Part shown: positions 41,479 through 46,163 of the stretch, in pieces | Numbering within the stretch: position 1 is the stretch's first letter | How the letters are laid out: every line of letters starts with the position of its first letter | Assembly (NCBI RefSeq): GCF_023715655.1 | Contig: NZ_JAMBON010000030.1 | Span: 1 to 46,163, forward strand | DNA: 46,163 nt | Direction of reading: 5' to 3' | Origin: Oceanobacillus luteolus | GTDB taxonomy: Bacteria > Bacillota > Bacilli > Bacillales > Amphibacillaceae | The notes under the pieces: generated by a model | Seen by the model: only the letters and a program-made list of their open reading frames with translations | What the model was told of the DNA's origin: nothing | Database searches by the model: none | Made by a program: the position numbers and the translations under genes

Positions 41479-41566
41479 CGTCATGCCTCCATTTATCGTT
41501 TCTATGTTTAGTATAGCAAGGCTCTAAAGGCTGGAGACATCGCCTTTGCTTACAGATAAGCTCTCA

Positions 41567-41586
41567 ATCTTACATTTTCGTAAGAT
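41567..41586 (-). promoter_or_regulatory. BceR-type response regulator operator
   Basis: A perfect 7-bp inverted repeat, ATCTTAC and GTAAGAT, flanks a six-base spacer that reads GAAAAT on the minus strand. The B. subtilis bceA site has the same spacer between TGAC and GTCA arms. It lies about 50 bp upstream of the candidate -10 of the bceAB-like operon. Confidence 0.8.
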
Positions 41587-41600
41587 AGGGTCATAGGTTG

Positions 41601-42602
41601 TCATTCTACTCCAATATTTTTTGTTTCCAAGTCGATGATAACTTTCGTGCCTCTTCCAACTTCGGATTGTATGATGATGTCATGGGACAATTTGGTTAAG
41701 ATTTGTTTGCATAAATACAACCCAATTCCCGTCGATTGTTTATAGGTACGTCCATTATGGCCAGTGAATCCTTTCTCAAATATCCGCGGTAAATCTTCCG
41801 CTGGTATACCAATACCGGAGTCTTCGATAAGCAATCGTTTTCCATCCATATAAATGGAGATGGATCCTTCTTCTGTATACTTCAAAGCATTTGATAGGAG
41901 TTGGTCGATGACAAAGAGCAACCATTTTTCATCTGTTAACACTTTAAAATTCACTTCAGAATAATGCAGGGTGATTTTATTTCGAATAAATATTTTTGCA
42001 TGTTTCCGTACGGCTTGTTTGATAATGGAATCTAACTCATACTGTTGAAACAAAAGGTCCGTCGATATATTTTCCAAACGTAAATACTGTAGGACAAACT
42101 CTACATATTGCTCAATTTTAAAAAGTTCCATCTCCAATTCTGCATTTTGTTCATGGTGTTCCGATTGAAGAAGAAGTCGCATCGCAGCGATAGGTGTTTT
42201 TATTTGATGGGTCCATTGCGTAAAGTAATTCACTAAATCTCTTTGTTTCTCCTCAGCTTGTACAGTCAGCTCATGCATATTATTGTGTAGGATTTGTAAC
42301 AGGATGTGATATTGTTCTTCGGTAATATTTACGGGCACTGGTAACTGGTCGAGCTGGACCGTAATTGTTTTTTGCATGTTTTTTAATACGCGGACCCTTT
42401 TGGTAAACTTGAAAAAGTCCACAACAAAGAAAATCAACCCGATATACCCGCAAAGCAGGAAAGCATAGAGAATCGGGTCGAGGGGCACATGGCTGAGATA
42501 AAATACAATAGTGAAGCATAGTAGAAAGATGAAAAGCAATAATAGCGTCTTCCACTTCATTTTTAAGTAAGCCAGTAATAGATTTTGTCTGTCTTTCCTC
42601 AT
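41601..42602 (-). CDS. intramembrane-sensing histidine kinase, BceS type
   Basis: The 333-aa kinase has two closely spaced membrane helices (about 19-37 and 43-62) with almost no extracellular loop, the mark of intramembrane-sensing kinases. The H-box THQIKTP carries His132, and the ATPase domain has DSGIGIPAEDLPRIF and TGIGLYLC. Such kinases do not sense peptide directly; they read the activity of the BceAB transporter. The gene follows the response regulator by 1 bp. Confidence 0.93.
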   Translation of the reverse strand: MRKDRQNLLLAYLKMKWKTLLLLFIFLLCFTIVFYLSHVPLDPILYAFLLCGYIGLIFFVVDFFKFTKRVRVLKNMQKTITVQLDQLPVPVNITEEQYHILLQILHNNMHELTVQAEEKQRDLVNYFTQWTHQIKTPIAAMRLLLQSEHHEQNAELEMELFKIEQYVEFVLQYLRLENISTDLLFQQYELDSIIKQAVRKHAKIFIRNKITLHYSEVNFKVLTDEKWLLFVIDQLLSNALKYTEEGSISIYMDGKRLLIEDSGIGIPAEDLPRIFEKGFTGHNGRTYKQSTGIGLYLCKQILTKLSHDIIIQSEVGRGTKVIIDLETKNIGVE

Positions 42603-42603
42603 G

Positions 42604-43275
42604 TCAGTCCACCAAATAGCCGATTCCTTTCTTTGTGATGATAAACTCTTTTAATCCGATCGTTTCTAGTTTTTTTCGCAGCCGATTAATATTGACGGTC
42701 AATGTGTTGTCATCTACGAAACTATTTGTTTCCCAAAGCCGGGTCATCAATGTATCCCTGGAAACGACTTTTCCCTTATTCTCTAGTAAAATATGTAAGA
42801 TTTTGTGTTCGTTTTTTGTGAGCTCCATTTTTTCGCCTTGATAGCTCAGCGTTGCATCACTGATATTTAAAATGGCTCCCCGATGCTCCAGCAAATTTGC
42901 TTGTCCAGTGAAATCATAGGTGCGTCGGAGCAAAGCCTGTACTTTCGTGGTCAGGATGGTAAGATCAAATGGCTTGGCGATAAAATCATCTCCACCCATA
43001 TTAATGGCCATAACAATATTCATACTGTCTGATGCCGAAGAAATAAAAATGATTGGCACTTTAGATAGCTTTCGAATCTCACTGCACAAGGTATACCCAT
43101 TGATATAAGGAAGAGAAATATCCAATAGCACCAATTGCGGATCAAAGGACACAAACGTAGACATGACTTTATTAAAATCGGTAATATACTCTACTTCATA
43201 GCCCCAAGTTTCCAAATGACATTTTATTGCTTTTGCAATGACCATATCATCTTCAACGATTAATATTTTGTACAT
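42604..43275 (-). CDS. response regulator, OmpR family, BceR type
   Basis: Starting at ATG 43275, behind GGAG, the protein is 223 aa. The receiver domain has Asp9, Asp10, the phospho-acceptor Asp52 in LLDISLP and Lys in AKPFD. The C-terminal winged helix ends with TVNINRLRKKLETIGL, as in OmpR-family regulators. It is encoded directly before its kinase, and with the downstream ATPase and permease genes forms a complete BceRS-BceAB module. Its likely target is the operator at 41567-41586. Confidence 0.94.
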   Translation of the reverse strand: MYKILIVEDDMVIAKAIKCHLETWGYEVEYITDFNKVMSTFVSFDPQLVLLDISLPYINGYTLCSEIRKLSKVPIIFISSASDSMNIVMAINMGGDDFIAKPFDLTILTTKVQALLRRTYDFTGQANLLEHRGAILNISDATLSYQGEKMELTKNEHKILHILLENKGKVVSRDTLMTRLWETNSFVDDNTLTVNINRLRKKLETIGLKEFIITKKGIGYLVD

Positions 43276-43465
43276 GATAAAAACTCCATTCATCACTAAA
43301 TTGATGCCTTTCTTTCATCTTACTAAATAGAACGAATATAATCACGAATAAATGACAGATTTTTCTAGAAGTAACTCAGGTCTCTGCCAAAAAAGGATTA
43401 TTCCCTCAACTTGTTGAATATATAGGTATAGTTGTTGAAAACGTAAAATGGGCTGGGGGATGACG

Positions 43466-44275
43466 ATGAAAAATTTTTGGTTGGAAGATGAAGATCAGAC
43501 ATATGCATTAAAACCTGTGAAAAGAAAAGATATTATCGCAGCTGAGAAACAATTAGGGGTAGAGCTGCCGGCACTGTATAAGAAATTGGTTAAAAAGCAA
43601 AATGGCGGATACATCCAACGAACCCTTTTTCCTATTTCTTTTGTTACGGATCATGTGGAAGAATTTATTGAAGTCCGTAGTTTATATGGCATTGGGGAGG
43701 ATGGAATTTTAGATACGGATTACCTCATCAAAGAGTGGGGGCTTCCGAGTGATATTGTCCTCCTTGATGGCGATGGGCATACTTGGGTTGCGCTGGATTA
43801 CCGAGGAAAGAAACGTAATCCGAGTGTCGTCTATTTGGAAGTGGAAGAAGGGAATGAATTCCAGCTTGCTGAAAGTTTCGATGAATTCATCGCAGCGCTA
43901 CAAGAGGAAGAGTTTGATGAAGAGGAAGAAGAGATGGTCGACGATATGGACATACCGGATTTGAATAATATATCGAAAAGAGACGCGGAAGACATTTTTA
44001 GAACTAGTGAGGATGAAATATTAATCAGAAGCGTCATCATAAATATCCCATTAGTTGCCGGGGATATGAATTGGATGCTCGATCAACTTATTTACCTCTT
44101 GAAAAAACGTGATACGGAAGGAATTGCAGAAAGTGTCGCTGATTTCTTACTTATCTATTCTCGTTTCCGAAGTGAAATGGACGATAGTAAATATACCTCG
44201 TTGATGAAGAAGTTAAGGTCTCTGCCTTATCCAGGAGTGAAGATGGACCTCGAGATGATAGATGAAAACAATTGA
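43466..44275 (+). CDS. SMI1/KNR4 (SUKH-1) family protein
   Basis: From ATG 43466, behind GGGGGA, the product is 269 aa. Residues 15-150 form a SUKH domain: IIAAEKQLGVELPALYKKLVKKQNGG and LLDGDGHTWVALDYRG. A very acidic stretch (EEEFDEEEEEM) and a helical C-terminal domain of about 100 residues follow. SUKH proteins are often immunity proteins against polymorphic toxins but also occur as stand-alone housekeeping proteins. No toxin gene with LXG, YeeF or WXG features is next to it here, so immunity is only a possibility. Confidence 0.82.
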   Translation: MKNFWLEDEDQTYALKPVKRKDIIAAEKQLGVELPALYKKLVKKQNGGYIQRTLFPISFVTDHVEEFIEVRSLYGIGEDGILDTDYLIKEWGLPSDIVLLDGDGHTWVALDYRGKKRNPSVVYLEVEEGNEFQLAESFDEFIAALQEEEFDEEEEEMVDDMDIPDLNNISKRDAEDIFRTSEDEILIRSVIINIPLVAGDMNWMLDQLIYLLKKRDTEGIAESVADFLLIYSRFRSEMDDSKYTSLMKKLRSLPYPGVKMDLEMIDENN

Positions 44276-44312
44276 GTACACCAATTGACGCACGAGCTGA
44301 AGGAGGACTCTA

Positions 44313-44513
44313 GTGGAGTTTGTGAGGAAATACATCTATATTATATTTTTTATTGCATTGTTGCTGAACTTCGTTATTTGGGATTACGTGAGAGATGAGG
44401 AATTTAAATTTGTAGAAAATACATTTCAGGCGCTATTCTTTGTGTTATTTTATATTTTTGTGAGATGGTTCTTTGGCTGGGATAAACCTAAAAAAGATGA
44501 GGATATAGAATAA
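44313..44513 (+). CDS. small membrane protein (66 aa)
   Basis: GTG 44313 follows AAGGAGG. The 66-aa product has two hydrophobic helices (about 7-24 and 39-55) joined by a short acidic loop (RDEEFKFVEN), and a charged KPKKDEDIE tail. It lies between the SUKH gene and a membrane-anchored protein gene, 37 bp and 22 bp away, so the three may be one operon. No family recognised. Confidence 0.7.
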   Translation: MEFVRKYIYIIFFIALLLNFVIWDYVRDEEFKFVENTFQALFFVLFYIFVRWFFGWDKPKKDEDIE

Positions 44514-44535
44514 TAGTGAAGAATGGAGGGGAGAG

Positions 44536-45207
44536 ATGAAGGGTAATAAAACAATTTTCGTAGCTATCATCATCTTCTTATTCTTAGTTGCGGCGACTTA
44601 TTTCACTGAGATTACTAAAAGCAAAGAAGTCATCTCTGAAAAAGAAAAGGAACTGATCCAATATCAAAAAATGTATAGTGAATTACATAATGATTATCTG
44701 GAGATGAATTCAGATTATGAAAGTCTGGCAAATGAGCTATTCAACATGGAAAAGAATGTCCTTGAATCAAATGTTGGGTCAAGTGATTCTCTTCCTCACC
44801 TAGGTCCAGCTACAGTGCATCATAAGCAAATGAAAGAGAACTTAATCTCTATCTTTTATGAAAATGCTTTGGGATACCAATTGAGAATATCGAAGCCGGA
44901 TTTTTACGGTAATCTAACAATAGATATAGTGAATCCTGTTATGGGAATTAACTACGATTATGTTGATTATGCAACTAAACTAGTATTTGGTGGTGTAATT
45001 ACAAATAAGCAAATTAAAAAGATTAAATTAACACAGGATGAAGTTTATCATGCTAGTATTTTAAAAGTTAATAGTGATTACTTTGTTTGGTATAGCCTCG
45101 TTGAAAATAAATCAACTCCTGAAGAACCGTTTGAGGTGAACATTAAAGCTCTCGATGATGAGGACAATGTTATATGGGAAAAGACGGTTGATGAAGCAAT
45201 AAAATAA
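44536..45207 (+). CDS. membrane-anchored hypothetical protein with coiled coil
   Basis: The 223-aa protein has one N-terminal membrane helix (about 7-24), a coiled coil (SKEVISEKEKELIQYQKMYSE) to about 75, and a C-terminal beta-rich domain of about 120 residues that is probably outside the cell. TGGAGGGGAGAG precedes the ATG. It starts 22 bp after the small membrane protein and ends 13 bp before a GNAT gene. I do not recognise the extracellular domain. Confidence 0.7.
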   Translation: MKGNKTIFVAIIIFLFLVAATYFTEITKSKEVISEKEKELIQYQKMYSELHNDYLEMNSDYESLANELFNMEKNVLESNVGSSDSLPHLGPATVHHKQMKENLISIFYENALGYQLRISKPDFYGNLTIDIVNPVMGINYDYVDYATKLVFGGVITNKQIKKIKLTQDEVYHASILKVNSDYFVWYSLVENKSTPEEPFEVNIKALDDEDNVIWEKTVDEAIK

Positions 45208-45220
45208 GGAGGCGCTGATC

Positions 45221-45688
45221 ATGAATATTTCGATCATTAAACCAACCACGGAACATGCTAAAGAAATTAGTAGAATTTGTTCAGTGGGCTGGCGTCAAAC
45301 TGTCGAAGGTTATTATAGTGAAGAATATCAAATTAAAAATATAGAATACTGGTATAACCACGAACGAGTAGTTGAGGATATCACCAAAGGTGCATATACA
45401 CATGTTGCGATGGTAGATAAGAAAGTTGCAGGGACAATTGGAGGTGCCGTCACCGAACCTGGTGTCAGTGAGATTTTTGTTTTTTATGTGGATGATGTAT
45501 ACAGATATAAAGGGATAGGCACGAAACTATTAGATGCGTTTACCAAGGAACATATGAAGAAAGGTGCAACCGAACAATATGTATCTGTACAAGAAGGAAA
45601 TGAACTTGGTATCCCATTCTATAAATCGCGTGGATTTCAACAAAGAAAGGAAGATAATAAACGCTTTTGGAGACGGATTCGAGACTAA
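45221..45688 (+). CDS. GNAT family N-acetyltransferase
   Basis: The 155-aa protein is a complete GNAT domain: VGWRQTVEGYYSEEYQ near the N-terminus (a pattern common in Bacillus GNATs), GTIGGAVTEPGVSEIFVFYVDDVYRYKGIGTKLL with the acetyl-CoA loop RYKGIG (95-100), and the C-terminal NELGIPFYKSRGF. The acceptor is unknown. ATAAGGAGG precedes the ATG. It closes a short cluster of co-directional genes. Confidence 0.9.
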   Translation: MNISIIKPTTEHAKEISRICSVGWRQTVEGYYSEEYQIKNIEYWYNHERVVEDITKGAYTHVAMVDKKVAGTIGGAVTEPGVSEIFVFYVDDVYRYKGIGTKLLDAFTKEHMKKGATEQYVSVQEGNELGIPFYKSRGFQQRKEDNKRFWRRIRD

Positions 45689-45840
45689 ATACATAGGTGA
45701 ATTTCTCAATCTATATGTTGAAAATAGAGTGGTTGGGATACAGTTAAGCTGGAGGTGTTAATCTAAAATGATTAATCACCTTTTTTGTTTATATTTGGTA
45801 ATGGGATTGGTTAGTGAAGTTGTTTTTAAAGTAAACGTCA

Positions 45841-45874
45841 AATAATCCACACCTAGTTTTAGATGTGGACTATT
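45841..45874 (-). terminator. hairpin between GNAT gene and IS66 fragment
   Basis: AATA-TCCACA and TGTGGA-TATT pair with one mismatch. On the minus strand a T-rich stretch follows, so it may terminate the transposase transcript. Confidence 0.4.
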
Positions 45875-45882
45875 GTTATGAT

Positions 45883-46163
45883 TTATTTAGTTTTATTTGG
45901 TACACGACATTCCGCTGGAATGGACGGTGACCAAGGTAGTAGTTGATCCAATTTCGGTTTGTCAGTCATGTCCATATTTGGCAGCTGTTCAAATAAATAT
46001 TTCAGGTAATTAAATGGGTTTAATCCGTTTTCCTTCGCCGTCTCCACAATGCTATAAATAATTGCGCTGGAATTAGCTCCCTTTGCGGTATTGCTAAACA
46101 TCCAGTTTTTTCTTCCGATCACAAACGGCTTTATAGACCGTTCCGCCCGGTTGTTATCGATTT
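45883..46163 (-). CDS. IS66 family transposase, C-terminal part (runs off the window)
   Basis: The frame is open from the window edge (46163) to the stop at 45883, about 93 residues. It includes NNRAERSIKPFVIGRKNWMFSNT and ETAKENGLNPFNYLKYLFEQLPN, the conserved end of the IS66 DDE transposase and its C-terminal extension; the last catalytic Glu lies in NNRAERS. The ATG at 46122 is internal. IS66 elements normally also carry tnpA and tnpB, which would lie outside the window. No inverted terminal repeat was identified downstream. Confidence 0.9.
   Translation of the reverse strand, partial: IDNNRAERSIKPFVIGRKNWMFSNTAKGANSSAIIYSIVETAKENGLNPFNYLKYLFEQLPNMDMTDKPKLDQLLPWSPSIPAECRVPNKTK

Noticed and set aside
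45883-46122. Stand-alone 79-aa gene starting at 46122
   Set aside because: The frame continues to the window edge with conserved IS66 transposase sequence, so this ATG is internal.

Overview
This is a chromosomal window from a low-GC, endospore-forming member of the Bacillaceae that tolerates salt. The lineage is an inference. It rests on AT-rich codon use, AGGAGG ribosome sites, B. subtilis-type genes (YkuS, YjcZ, YesK, YqkB-like, AdaA, Bce module, CsoR-CopA-CopZ) and a complete ectoine operon, which points to a halotolerant genus such as Oceanobacillus, Virgibacillus or a relative. No rRNA, tRNA or phage genes were seen.

Layout. 1-7.7 kb: small enzymes, then a run of genes whose families are known from antibiotic inactivation: a macrolide 2'-phosphotransferase homologue, two further APH-fold kinases and a class C beta-lactamase-fold hydrolase. 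A 14-copy array of a 52-bp repeat (4318-5020) lies inside this run. 8-9.4 kb: a secreted coiled-coil/M23 cell-wall hydrolase with a WalR-like box. 9.4-12.9 kb: a copper island, with a Cys-rich copper-binding four-helix protein divergent from csoR-copA-copZ and a CsoR-type operator in front of each arm. 13.2-15.5 kb: a polar amino acid ABC importer. 15.6-17.8 kb: ectABC, in which ectA has no ATG, GTG or TTG at its proper start. 18-20.8 kb: a CarD-like regulator, a truncated acetyltransferase, a perfect 19-bp palindrome, a YesK-like membrane protein and a cold-shock protein. 20.9-25.8 kb: a siderophore ABC importer divergent from a ferredoxin-NADP reductase, sharing one perfect Fur box. 25.9-26.4 kb: a second 52-bp repeat array, arranged as a three-unit higher-order repeat with hairpin-forming units. 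26.5-31.2 kb: a frameshifted M50-type protease gene, a large catalase with altered haem-pocket motifs, and a DUF2339 membrane protein. 31.2-32 kb: an IS200-type element abutting the 3' end of adaA. 32-38.7 kb: an APC permease, small sporulation/membrane proteins, a LysM-M14 peptidase, a methyltransferase followed by an acetyltransferase fragment, and small conserved proteins. 38.8-43.3 kb: a complete BceRS-BceAB-type peptide-sensing and detoxification module with its operator. 43.4-46.2 kb: a SUKH-family protein, two small membrane proteins, an acetyltransferase and the 3' end of an IS66 transposase running off the window.

How it works together. Most of the window is stress physiology: copper export and buffering (CsoR), iron uptake coupled to a reductase (Fur), compatible-solute synthesis, cell-wall homeostasis (WalR), peptide-antibiotic defence (BceR) and peroxide detoxification. 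The least explained features are the two 52-bp arrays. They share an exact period and both fill a gap between co-directional genes, but they differ in sequence. The other points worth checking are the catalase with an altered active site and the non-canonical ectA start.
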